This document shows positions 17,428 to 25,510 of a stretch of DNA of 64,000 nt, one piece after another. A model generated the notes under the pieces. It was not told the DNA's origin. It was given only the letters and a program-made list of their open reading frames with translations, and did no database searches. The stretch lies in NCBI RefSeq assembly GCF_017313785.1, contig NZ_JAFLNL010000007.1, positions 1 through 64,000 on the forward strand, given 5' to 3'. A program made the position numbers and the translations under genes. How positions within the stretch are numbered: the stretch's first letter is position 1; each line of letters starts with the position of its first letter. Source of the stretch: Flagellimonas aurea. GTDB lineage: Bacteria; Bacteroidota; Bacteroidia; Flavobacteriales; Flavobacteriaceae.

Positions 17428-20427
17428 TCACTTCTTCGAATCAAATAGCTTTTTGCTTGTTCTCATGTCGGCATAACGGGGGTCCTGAATGTAGTTTTCT
17501 TTCTTCATTTTGATGACCTCAATGCTCAAGAAACCAAATTCTTCGACCACTTTGCCATAAAAGCGGTAAATGCCCTTTCCCCGAAAGTAATATTTGGCCG
17601 CTACGGGCGGGAAGAGTACCGTATCGAAGACATCCCCATGCTGGTCCACCAAGGTAGCGAAGTGCATGCGTTTGCCATGATGCGTGGAGGTGTTTTTTAC
17701 CGTCACCAAATACCCATAAATATCGATGTACTTGTTGAGGTATCGCTCCAAATCTTTTTGTCCGTTGTTGTTTTTGGGCGGTTCTTCCAACAGTTCAAAA
17801 GGACTGCAAAGACAGAATCCCAAGAGTTCCAATTGCTCAAAAGCGGTCTCCAATGTGGTCGTGTTGAGCTGTGGCATTTGAAATTTTTGATGCCTTGGCG
17901 GAAAAAGCTTCGGGTGTTCCAATCGGTCGTTTTTCGAGAGCATCAAATGGGCTTTCCAGAGCAGTTCGTGCTTATTGATGCCCGTAAAGCGGAAGGCATC
18001 TATACGGATAAGGATGGAAAGCTGCTCCATGCGGATAAATACTCTGTCCAAGAAATCTTCCAAAGAGGTAAAACTCCCATAGAGCATGCGCTCTTTCAGG
18101 ATACGTTCCATGACCCTGCTTTCCAGATCTCGGAGGTACATCATTCCCAAATACATATGCGTTCCATAAATGCGGTTTATCGCCATGCTTTTGTTCACAC
18201 AGGGCGGATGGATGGTGGCACCCAGCATGCGGGCATCGTGCACATAGAATTCCGAACGGTAAAATCCGCCACCATTATTGAGCACGGCCACCATATATTC
18301 CAAAGGAAAATAGGCCCTCAAAAACAAACTTTGATAGCTCTCCACGGCATACGAAGCAGAATGCCCTTTCGCAAAAGCGTAGCCTGCAAAACTGGCCACC
18401 TGGTTCCAGATTTCGGAAATCAAATTTTCTGCATAGCCCTTTTTTCTGCAGTTCGAGATGAATTTGTCTTTCACTTTTTGAAACTCTTCGCGTGAACGGA
18501 ATTTACCGCTCATGCCCCTGCGGAGCACATCGGCCTCGCCAAGGTCCAAACCTGCAAAATGGTGGGCTACTTTGATCACGTCTTCTTGATAGACCATCAC
18601 CCCATAAGTATCGGGCATAATTTCCAGCATTACAGGATGTGCCTTTTCCTCGGTTCTGCCCTTGTTGCGATGGCGCAAAATATATTCCCGTATCATGCCA
18701 CTTTTGGCCACCCCTGGTCGGATAATGGAACTGGCGGCGACCAATCCCAAATAATTGTCGACCTGTAGTTTTTTGAGCAACATGCGCATAGCGGGCGACT
18801 CCACATAAAAACAGCCCATGCATTGCGCAGTTTTGATCAGGTTGTTGATGACGGGGTCTTTTTTAAACCCTTTAATGTCGTGGATGTCGATATCACCATA
18901 TTTTTCAGGTTGATTGTAGGCTACAATTTCCAAGGCTTCCTTGATCTTGCCCAAGCCCCGCTGACCCAAAATATCAAACTTGTAAAGCCCCACATCCTCG
19001 GCGATGACCATATCGTACTGTGTGGTAGGGAACCCTTTTGGTGGTAAATGAGTGGCCGAAAACCAATGCAAGGGCTTGTCGCTGATCAAAATTCCCCCAG
19101 CGTGAATACTTAAATAATTGGGTTTGCCCTTGAGCAAACTCCCGTATTTCAGTACGAGTTTGGATACATGGTCCAATTGGTCGAGTGAGTACCTTCCCTC
19201 CAATAAAAAATCAATGTCTTGTGGGGGCAGTCCGAATACTTTTCCCAACTCCCGAATTACGCCCCGTTCCTTAAAAGTGACATAGGTGCCGAGCAATGCT
19301 ACGTGTTCAAATCTTTTAAAGATGTATTCTGTCATGGCAGGACGATCCTTCCATGAAAAATCAATGTCAAAATCGGGTGGATTGGCACGGTACAGGTTGA
19401 TGAATCGTTCAAAATAGAGGTCGAGCTCCATGGGGTCCACATCGGTAATACGGAGCAGATAAGCCACAATGCTGTTGGCTCCGCTGCCTCGGCCTACGTA
19501 AAAGAACTCCCTTCGCCTTGCTTCGGAAACAATGTCCCAATTGATCAAGAAATAGGAGACAAACCCCATTTTTTTGATGAGTTCCAGTTCCTTGTTCAAC
19601 CGATTTTTAATGGAATCGCTCACTTCCTCATACCGATAGGGGAGTCCCTCGGCGCAGAGTTGGTCCAAAAGTTGTTCGTCCTCTTCCACGCTGCCCAAAA
19701 AAGTTTTCAGGTTTTGGGGTTTTCTGTCCTTTGAAAAATCAAAATGGATATTGCACTTATGCAGCAACTTTTCCGTGTTTTCCAGAATAAAGGGAAACTC
19801 TGAAAATGCCGCGGCCAGATTTTGGACAGGGTACATTTTTTCTTCCTCATTGGCCTCCTCTTCCTTTTGAAGTTTGCTCAGCAGTACATTGTTTTCGATG
19901 GCCCTGAGCAATCTGTGAGCGTTAAAATCCTGTTTGTTCCGAAAGGTAACGGGCTGCTGTACCACCAACTTGTGGGTAAGGGATGCCAATTTGGAGAAGG
20001 GAAGCCTACGCAAATCCTTGATGGAGACCCCGACGAACTCATGTTCCTGAAAATGGTCCAGTTCGTTGAGCAATACCACTTCGAATGGATATACCACAAA
20101 CGCATTCTTAAAAGCAGGGGCGCGGTCAGGAATCTTGAAACCATCATGAAGATGGCGGGACAAAAAATCGTTCAGTTCCAGATACCCTTTGTTGTTTTGG
20201 GCAATCCCGATAAAACAGGGTCGGGTTCCGTTCCTAAAATCGATGCCCAAAATCGGTTTTATGTCAAATTCGGGTGCTTTTCGGACAAAATTCAATCCCG
20301 CAGAGGTATTATTGATGTCCGTGAGCACCAATTGGGTCACATGGTTTTGTTGGGCCAATTGCAACAACTCCACCTCCGAGAAGGTCCCGAACCGTAAACT
20401 ATAATATGTGTGGCAGTTGAGGTACAA
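17428..20427 (-). CDS. dnaE2: Second DNA polymerase III alpha-like protein (error-prone DnaE type)
   Basis: At 999 residues this C-family polymerase lacks the exonuclease fused to the main DnaE. It opens with a PHP domain (NCHTYYSLRFGTF). The catalytic aspartates are in PPDFDIDF, about residues 349-358, and it ends in an OB-fold (IYGYLVTVKNTSTHHGKRMHF). Such short DnaE copies next to a Y-family polymerase act in translesion synthesis (ImuC/DnaE2 in other bacteria). Here dinB lies 112 bases upstream on the same strand, and an ImuA/LexA-like gene is absent. The name dnaE2 is by analogy; I have not resolved the subfamily. A palindromic intergenic repeat separates it from dinB. Confidence 0.88.
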   Translation of the reverse strand: MYLNCHTYYSLRFGTFSEVELLQLAQQNHVTQLVLTDINNTSAGLNFVRKAPEFDIKPILGIDFRNGTRPCFIGIAQNNKGYLELNDFLSRHLHDGFKIPDRAPAFKNAFVVYPFEVVLLNELDHFQEHEFVGVSIKDLRRLPFSKLASLTHKLVVQQPVTFRNKQDFNAHRLLRAIENNVLLSKLQKEEEANEEEKMYPVQNLAAAFSEFPFILENTEKLLHKCNIHFDFSKDRKPQNLKTFLGSVEEDEQLLDQLCAEGLPYRYEEVSDSIKNRLNKELELIKKMGFVSYFLINWDIVSEARRREFFYVGRGSGANSIVAYLLRITDVDPMELDLYFERFINLYRANPPDFDIDFSWKDRPAMTEYIFKRFEHVALLGTYVTFKERGVIRELGKVFGLPPQDIDFLLEGRYSLDQLDHVSKLVLKYGSLLKGKPNYLSIHAGGILISDKPLHWFSATHLPPKGFPTTQYDMVIAEDVGLYKFDILGQRGLGKIKEALEIVAYNQPEKYGDIDIHDIKGFKKDPVINNLIKTAQCMGCFYVESPAMRMLLKKLQVDNYLGLVAASSIIRPGVAKSGMIREYILRHRNKGRTEEKAHPVMLEIMPDTYGVMVYQEDVIKVAHHFAGLDLGEADVLRRGMSGKFRSREEFQKVKDKFISNCRKKGYAENLISEIWNQVASFAGYAFAKGHSASYAVESYQSLFLRAYFPLEYMVAVLNNGGGFYRSEFYVHDARMLGATIHPPCVNKSMAINRIYGTHMYLGMMYLRDLESRVMERILKERMLYGSFTSLEDFLDRVFIRMEQLSILIRIDAFRFTGINKHELLWKAHLMLSKNDRLEHPKLFPPRHQKFQMPQLNTTTLETAFEQLELLGFCLCSPFELLEEPPKNNNGQKDLERYLNKYIDIYGYLVTVKNTSTHHGKRMHFATLVDQHGDVFDTVLFPPVAAKYYFRGKGIYRFYGKVVEEFGFLSIEVIKMKKENYIQDPRYADMRTSKKLFDSKK

Positions 20428-20453
20428 TTATCAATGCTCAGTTATGAGGTCGA

Positions 20454-20527
20454 GCTGTCATATCGAGCGGAGTCGAGATGTGAGACCGATTTATAAAAAA
20501 CACCTCTCGACTGCGCTCGAGGTGACA
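20454..20527. repeat. REP-like inverted repeat between dinB and dnaE2
   Basis: TGTCATATCGAGCGGAGTCG is followed about 35 bases later by its near reverse complement (CGACTGCGCTCGAGGTGACA), so transcripts can fold into a long hairpin. Related fragments with CTCGACTGC and GCTCGACATGAC occur at 22207-22255. It looks like a dispersed flavobacterial intergenic repeat. Confidence 0.65.
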
Positions 20528-20539
20528 TATGTTTATTGC

Positions 20540-21754
20540 TCATTGTTTCCTGTGAGCTAAAACCACAGGCGGCTCCCCATTAAAGGGATTGTGCATGCTC
20601 TCGATGGTCTTTGCACCCATGGCGGAGGCACGCAACACGCTCCGACTTCCGAACCTGTTACGGACACGGTCCATAGCTTGGTAAAGGCTCAGGGTCTCCT
20701 TGGTATCTTCAAAAAGGTTAATCTGGTAATTGCCCGAGACCAGATGACTAAATCGAATCCCGATGAGACGTACCAACATTCGTTTGTTATATAGCGAGTC
20801 GAACAGCTCCAATATTTTTGGGATGAGGGTGTGGTCTGCACTCGTGTACGGAATTTGCGATTGTTTGGAATAGGTGTTGAAATCGGAATACCGAATCTTT
20901 ACGGCGATACAGGCTGTTAATTTATCGCCCCTACGCAGTTGGTAGGCCAGATTTTCGGTCATGGCAATCAAAATCCCTCTTAGTTTGACGACGTCGATGG
21001 TGTCACGGTCAAAAGTCCGTTCATTGGAAATGGATTTTCTATCGTGAAAAGGGATTACGGGCGTATTGTCAATCCCATTGGCCCTTTTCCAAATGACTTG
21101 ACCATTGGCGCCCAACACCCGTTGCATAATGTCCATGGGCATATCCTGAATGGTCTTTACCTGCCGTATGCCCAAGTTTCTTAGGGTTTGATAGGTCTTG
21201 TCGCCTACCATCGGAATCTTTTTGATGGAAAGCGGGGCTAAAAAAGGCTTTTCCAGACCAAAATCTATTTTAAGCTGATTGTTGGGCTTGGCCTCGTTGG
21301 TCGCCACTTTGGAAACTACTTTGTTCACCGATAGCCCGAACGAAATGGGCAGTCCCGTTTCCCGAATAATCTTTTGGCGCATTTCCGTGGCGTATTTGTA
21401 GCAACCAAAAAAGCGGTCCATGCCCGACAGATCGGCGTAAAACTCATCAATGCTCGATTTTTCGAAAACAGGTACATGTTCCTTGATGATTTCCGTGACC
21501 ACATCCGAATACTTGCTGTAAGTGCCCGCATTGCCGCGGATGACTACGGCTTCTGGACAGAGTTCCTTGGCCATTTTCATGGGCATGCCCGAATGAACGC
21601 CAAATCCACGGGTCTCGTAGCTGCAGGCCGCCACCACACCGCGGTCACTGGTGCCGCCCACCAATAAGGGCTTGTTCTTAAGCTCTGTATTGATGATGCG
21701 CTCCACGGATACATAAAATGTATCCAAGTCTAGATGCAAGATCGTCTTTTCCAT
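20540..21754 (-). CDS. dinB: Y-family DNA polymerase IV
   Basis: The 404-residue protein opens with LHLDLDTFYVSVERI and has the Y-family catalytic block SSIDEFYADLSGMDRF, containing the metal-binding Asp and Glu. A helix-hairpin-helix follows (IPMVGDKTYQTLRNLGIRQV) and the little-finger domain completes the protein. It inserts nucleotides opposite damaged bases. Together with dnaE2 downstream it forms a mutagenesis-type cassette. Two dyad-symmetric GGAAATATTCC-like sequences lie 28-57 bases upstream and are candidate damage-regulator operators. Confidence 0.93.
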   Translation of the reverse strand: MEKTILHLDLDTFYVSVERIINTELKNKPLLVGGTSDRGVVAACSYETRGFGVHSGMPMKMAKELCPEAVVIRGNAGTYSKYSDVVTEIIKEHVPVFEKSSIDEFYADLSGMDRFFGCYKYATEMRQKIIRETGLPISFGLSVNKVVSKVATNEAKPNNQLKIDFGLEKPFLAPLSIKKIPMVGDKTYQTLRNLGIRQVKTIQDMPMDIMQRVLGANGQVIWKRANGIDNTPVIPFHDRKSISNERTFDRDTIDVVKLRGILIAMTENLAYQLRRGDKLTACIAVKIRYSDFNTYSKQSQIPYTSADHTLIPKILELFDSLYNKRMLVRLIGIRFSHLVSGNYQINLFEDTKETLSLYQAMDRVRNRFGSRSVLRASAMGAKTIESMHNPFNGEPPVVLAHRKQ

Positions 21755-21781
21755 TGTTCAGTTGAAGGAAAGCTAAATTAT

Positions 21782-21811
21782 GGAAATATTCCTATAAAAT
21801 GGAAATAATCC
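21782..21811 (-). promoter_or_regulatory. Paired dyad operators upstream of dinB
   Basis: GGAAATATTCC (21782-21792) and GGAAATAATCC (21801-21811) are two near-palindromes spaced 19 bp start to start, upstream of the dinB ATG. Their pairing and spacing suit a dimeric repressor controlling dinB-dnaE2. The regulator is not known; a LexA or S24-type repressor is an inference. Confidence 0.4.
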
Positions 21812-21862
21812 ATAAAATAAATATCAACAACCCTTGCTGTTATTTTTTCCGAAAAATCATCC

Positions 21863-21870
21863 TATCTTTG
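21863..21870 (+). promoter_or_regulatory. -7 box (TATCTTTG) of the candidate small RNA
   Basis: TATCTTTG is an exact TAnnTTTG match on the plus strand in a region with no plus-strand gene, and a strong terminator follows 70 bases later. Confidence 0.6.
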
Positions 21871-21876
21871 TCACGT

Positions 21877-21969
21877 TGTGTTGGATTCCAGTCACGATGA
21901 TTGGAATCAGGTTGAAGCATCAAATCGATGCTCGCCAATGAAAGGCTTTCCTTTTGGAAGGCTTTTTTT
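21877..21969 (+). ncRNA. Candidate ~93-nt small RNA
   Basis: Between the promoter at 21863-21870 and a terminator lies a short unit with three hairpins: GATTCCA/TGGAATC (21884-21890 with 21902-21908), AGCATC/GATGCT (21916-21921 with 21927-21932) and the 11-bp terminator stem. No gene follows on the plus strand, so it is a free-standing transcript rather than a riboswitch. It lacks the SRP RNA tetraloop context, and I match it to no known family. It contains a 14-codon ORF starting at the ATG 21895-21897, which I take as coincidental. Confidence 0.55.
21941..21969 (+). terminator. Terminator of the candidate small RNA
   Basis: AAAGGCTTTCC pairs with GGAAGGCTTTT across a TTTT loop (two G-U wobbles) and is followed by a run of seven T. 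Confidence 0.8.
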
Positions 21970-22040
21970 GTTTGTGGTGGGGAGTAAAAAGATAAGTGTG
22001 GATGTCATCTCGAGTCTTTCGACTATGCTCAAGATAAACT

Positions 22041-22184
22041 GAAGTCGAAAGGCTCAGAAATGTAATTCAGATTTCTCAATCGTCACGGCGTTCCTCATTT
22101 CGAAATGACCAGTTGTATTTTTTTGTAGAAAAAGTCATTTCGAACCGAATCCCGATAGCTAATGGGAGAAGTGTGAGAAATCTC
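22041..22184. repeat. Intergenic repeat, copy A
   Basis: This ~143-bp unit begins GAAGTCGAAAGGCTCAGAA and ends GTGTGAGAAATCTC. Inside are GATTTCTCA and TGAGAAATC as outer inverted arms, the palindrome TCATTTCGAAATGA and a CCCGATAGC dyad. It is about 90% identical to copy B at 22363-22505. It appears non-coding, MITE- or BIME-like. Confidence 0.75.
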
Positions 22185-22206
22185 TAACTAGAAATTAAGT
22201 CTTGCA

Positions 22207-22305
22207 TCTCGACTGCCTGCCCGTCCAGCAGGCGGGCGCTCGACATGACCGTTCAAAAATATTAGCGAGCATTCGTGTAATTCCTGCCTGCCGCAGGCAG
22301 GTGTG
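22207..22305. repeat. Short palindromic repeats between copies A and B
   Basis: CTCGACTGCCTGCCCG and CAGGCGGGCGCTCGACATGAC (22207-22247) form one imperfect hairpin, and CCTGCCTGCCGCAGGCAGG (22284-22302) another. They are of the same REP-like class as the elements at 20454 and 35947. Confidence 0.6.
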
Positions 22306-22362
22306 TCAAGCCATTTATGGGGAATAGGCAATAATAGATTCTTCGCAAAGCCTGTCTTGAGC

Positions 22363-22505
22363 GAAGTCGAAAGGCTCAGAATGACAATTAGATTTCTCAA
22401 TCGTCACTGCGTTCCTCATTTCGAAATGACCAGTTGCATTTTTTTGTGGAAAAAGTCATTTCGAACCGAATCCCGATGGCTATCGGGAGAAGTGTGAGAA
22501 ATCTC
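22363..22505. repeat. Intergenic repeat, copy B
   Basis: This is the second copy of the ~143-bp unit, in the same orientation as copy A. Its CCCGATGGCTATCGGG palindrome is intact. It ends 15 bases from the hutG stop codon, so its hairpins may also end or stabilise the hut mRNA. Confidence 0.75.
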
Positions 22506-22520
22506 AAGCCAATAGTAATA

Positions 22521-23495
22521 TCAACTTCCAGAAACACTATGTGCCACATGGTGCATCAGCGAAGCGGCCAATTTAGCCGTCTGTCCATCAATATCATACT
22601 TGGGATTCATCTCGGCAATGTCCAGACTGATCAATTTTCCAGAGCCGATAATCGTTTTCAAACATTCCAAAACCATATACGGGCTAAAACCCATGGGCGA
22701 AGCAGCACTGACTCCAGGGGCGTAGGCCGAAGAGAACCCATCCAAGTCGATGGTCACATAAATGTGGTCCACATTTTTGGCGAAGGCATTGATCCAGGTT
22801 GTGATTTCTTCCAGTAGAGGAATTTGGAACGTATCATTCATCACATAGATGACATCAAGGTCCCTTGCCGTTTGAAATAGATTTCGGTCATTGGCATCTT
22901 TTCGGATGCCGAGACAGAGGTAGTTAAAATCGATGCCCTTTTTTTCGCAGTCTTTCGCTATCTGATAAAACGGAGTGCCCGAATTGCTCTGCTCCGTGTT
23001 TTTCCGCAAATCAAAATGCGCATCAAAATTTATGATGCCGATGGTTTGCCCTTCTTTTTTGGCATCCAAATATGTTTTGATGCCGTTGAAGTGCCCGTAG
23101 GCCATATCATGCCCACCGCCCAAAACAATTGGGAACTGTTTTTTTTCCAAAAGAGTTTTGACTGATTCCGCAAGTTGTTCTTGGGCAGCTTCCATATCGC
23201 TATTGGTGCAGGTAATGGAACCCACATCTTGCAACAGTACATTGCTCCCCAAATGGTTGGGCATCTTTCCAAAATTGCTTTTGATGACATCGGGACCTTC
23301 CACGGCACCCACACGGCCTTGGTTTCGGCGTACGCCTTCGTCGCAGGCATAGCCCAAAAGCGCAATGGATTTTTTTTGTGCTTCGGGAAGTTCGTCCAAG
23401 GGTGTACAATGCACTTTTTCGTGCAGATACAGCCATTTGTTGGAAATCCTTCCTGTCCAAAGGTCTTTTTTCGGGGGTTCGTAGTGTTTCATCAC
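22521..23495 (-). CDS. hutG: Formimidoylglutamase, arginase/ureohydrolase family
   Basis: The 324-residue protein has the binuclear-manganese motifs of ureohydrolases: GGGHDMAYG, INFDAHFDLR and TIDLDGFSSAYAPGVSA. In a hut operon the expected reaction is hydrolysis of N-formimidoyl-L-glutamate to L-glutamate and formamide, the last step of histidine degradation. It is the last gene of the minus-strand operon, separated from hutU by one base. Confidence 0.94.
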   Translation of the reverse strand: MMKHYEPPKKDLWTGRISNKWLYLHEKVHCTPLDELPEAQKKSIALLGYACDEGVRRNQGRVGAVEGPDVIKSNFGKMPNHLGSNVLLQDVGSITCTNSDMEAAQEQLAESVKTLLEKKQFPIVLGGGHDMAYGHFNGIKTYLDAKKEGQTIGIINFDAHFDLRKNTEQSNSGTPFYQIAKDCEKKGIDFNYLCLGIRKDANDRNLFQTARDLDVIYVMNDTFQIPLLEEITTWINAFAKNVDHIYVTIDLDGFSSAYAPGVSAASPMGFSPYMVLECLKTIIGSGKLISLDIAEMNPKYDIDGQTAKLAASLMHHVAHSVSGS

Positions 23496-23496
23496 A

Positions 23497-25500
23497 TTAA
23501 AAAAGATGGTCCAAAATATCGGAATCTACAAGATACGGCAAAGTTACCTTTAAATTGGGGGAGCGCTCCATTTCTCGTTCAATGGCAAAGCGAGCTTCTT
23601 TGTTCCGTGCCCAGCTTCTACGGGAAATGCCGTTGTTCACATCAAAAAACAACATTTTTTTCAATCGGTTAGAGGCTTCTTCGGAACCATCGAGTACCAT
23701 GCCAAACCCTCCGTTGATTACTTCGCCCCAGCCAACGCCGCCGCCATTGTGAATAGAAACCCAAGTGGCCCCTCTAAAACTATCGCCAATCACATTTTGA
23801 ATGGCCATATCGGCGGTGAACTTGCTGCCATCATAAATATTGCTGGTTTCTCGAAAGGGAGAATCGGTTCCGCTTACATCGTGATGGTCACGCCCCAACA
23901 CCACGGGAGCACTGATTTGCCCCTTGGCAATGGCCGTGTTGAAAGCATCAGCAATCTTACTGCGTCCCTCGGCATCGGCATACAGGATGCGAGCTTGGGA
24001 GCCTACCACCAATTTATTCTGTTCCGCTTCAGATATCCATTTAATGTTGTCTTGCATTTGCTGTTGTATTTCTTCGGGAGCTTCGGATTTTATCTTTTTC
24101 ATCACTTCAAGGGCAATGGCATCTGTTTTTTGAAGGTCTTTTGGGTCGCCCGAGGCACATACCCATCGGAACGGTCCAAAACCATAATCAAAACACATTG
24201 GGCCCAAAATATCCTGTACGTAGGACGGATACCTGAAATCGATATTATTTTCAGCCATCACATCGCCGCCCGATCGGGAAACTTCCAATAAAAAGGCATT
24301 GCCATAATCAAAAAAATAGGTGCCCTTTGCGGTGTGTTTGTTGATGGCATTGATTTGTCTTCGCAGTGATTCTTGTACTTTTTCCTTGAAGACTTCGGGA
24401 TTTTCCACCATCAAGGTGTTGGATTTTTCAAAAGAAAGTCCAACGGGATAATAACCGCCCGCCCAAGGATTGTGTAACGAGGTTTGGTCGGATCCCAAAT
24501 GAATAAAAATATCCTCTTCGTAAAAACGTTCCCAAACATCCACCACATTGCCGATGTACGCCAAGGAAACCACTTCTTTGTTTTTAACGGCTTCTTTCGT
24601 GCGTACGACCAGTAGGTCCAAATCCACCAAAAGTTCATCCACCCAACCTTGGTCGTGGCGTTTTTTGGCGGCTTCGGGGTTGACTTCTGCACAAATGGTG
24701 ATTCCGCCTGCAATGTTTCCTGCTTTGGGTTGGGCGCCGCTCATGCCGCCAAGTCCAGCAGTCAAGAAGATTTTGCCCTCTGGGGACTCATTTTTCTCCA
24801 ACACTTTTCGGAACGCATTCATGACCGTAATGGCGGTTCCGTGCACAATTCCCTGTGGGCCAATGTACATATAGGAACCTGCCGTCATTTGTCCGTATTG
24901 AGTAACGCCAAGTGCATTGAAACGTTCCCAATCATCGGGTTTGGAATAGTTGGGAATCATCATGCCGTTGGTAACGACCACTCTTGGCGCTTCTTTGGAG
25001 GACGGGAAAAGTCCCATCGGGTGCCCTGAATACATGTTCAAGGTCTGCTCATCGGTCATTTCTGCCAAATATTTCATGGTGAGCAGGTACTGTGCCCAGT
25101 TTTGAAACACCGCTCCGTTGCCTCCGTAGGTAATCAATTCTTCGGGATGTTGTGCTACGGCAGGGTCCAAATTGTTCTGAATCATGAGCATGATGGCCGC
25201 CGCTTGATGTGTTTTGGCGGGGTACTCCGAAATAGGTCGTGCATACATTTCATAATCGGGCTTAAACCGATGCATATAGATGCGACCATAGGCTTTTAAT
25301 TCCTCCGCAAATTCTATTGCAAGCTCTTTGTGCCAAGCCTCGGGAAAATAACGTAGCGCATTCTGAACCGCCAGTTTTTTCTCTTCGTTGGAGAGAATAT
25401 CTTTCCGTTTTGGCGCTGGATTGCCATTCTTGGGATAGGCTTTTTTGGGAGGAAGTTGCTCTGGTATGCCTTGAAGTATTTGTTGCTGAAATTCAGTCAT
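23497..25500 (-). CDS. hutU: Urocanate hydratase (urocanase), long form
   Basis: The 667-residue protein converts urocanate to imidazolonepropionate using tightly bound NAD+. Diagnostic segments are GSYMYIGPQGIVHGTAITV, LTAGLGGMSGAQPKA, GSDQTSLHNPWAGGYYPVG, FDYGFGPFRWVCASG, and SIHNGGGVGWGEVINGGFG near the C-terminus. At 667 residues it is about 110 longer than the common ~555-residue bacterial enzyme and close to the length of animal urocanases. It lies between hutI (10 bases upstream) and hutG. Confidence 0.96.
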   Translation of the reverse strand: MTEFQQQILQGIPEQLPPKKAYPKNGNPAPKRKDILSNEEKKLAVQNALRYFPEAWHKELAIEFAEELKAYGRIYMHRFKPDYEMYARPISEYPAKTHQAAAIMLMIQNNLDPAVAQHPEELITYGGNGAVFQNWAQYLLTMKYLAEMTDEQTLNMYSGHPMGLFPSSKEAPRVVVTNGMMIPNYSKPDDWERFNALGVTQYGQMTAGSYMYIGPQGIVHGTAITVMNAFRKVLEKNESPEGKIFLTAGLGGMSGAQPKAGNIAGGITICAEVNPEAAKKRHDQGWVDELLVDLDLLVVRTKEAVKNKEVVSLAYIGNVVDVWERFYEEDIFIHLGSDQTSLHNPWAGGYYPVGLSFEKSNTLMVENPEVFKEKVQESLRRQINAINKHTAKGTYFFDYGNAFLLEVSRSGGDVMAENNIDFRYPSYVQDILGPMCFDYGFGPFRWVCASGDPKDLQKTDAIALEVMKKIKSEAPEEIQQQMQDNIKWISEAEQNKLVVGSQARILYADAEGRSKIADAFNTAIAKGQISAPVVLGRDHHDVSGTDSPFRETSNIYDGSKFTADMAIQNVIGDSFRGATWVSIHNGGGVGWGEVINGGFGMVLDGSEEASNRLKKMLFFDVNNGISRRSWARNKEARFAIEREMERSPNLKVTLPYLVDSDILDHLF

Positions 25501-25510
25501 GAGTTAGATT

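Noticed and set aside
17638..18495. 285-codon plus-strand frame opposite dnaE2
   Set aside because: It is antisense to conserved DnaE sequence; the product is low in family-like features and has no promoter or terminator of its own.
21895..21939. 14-codon ORF inside the candidate small RNA
   Set aside because: It spans the hairpins and has no upstream initiation context; a regulatory RNA explains the locus better than a leader peptide, because no gene follows.
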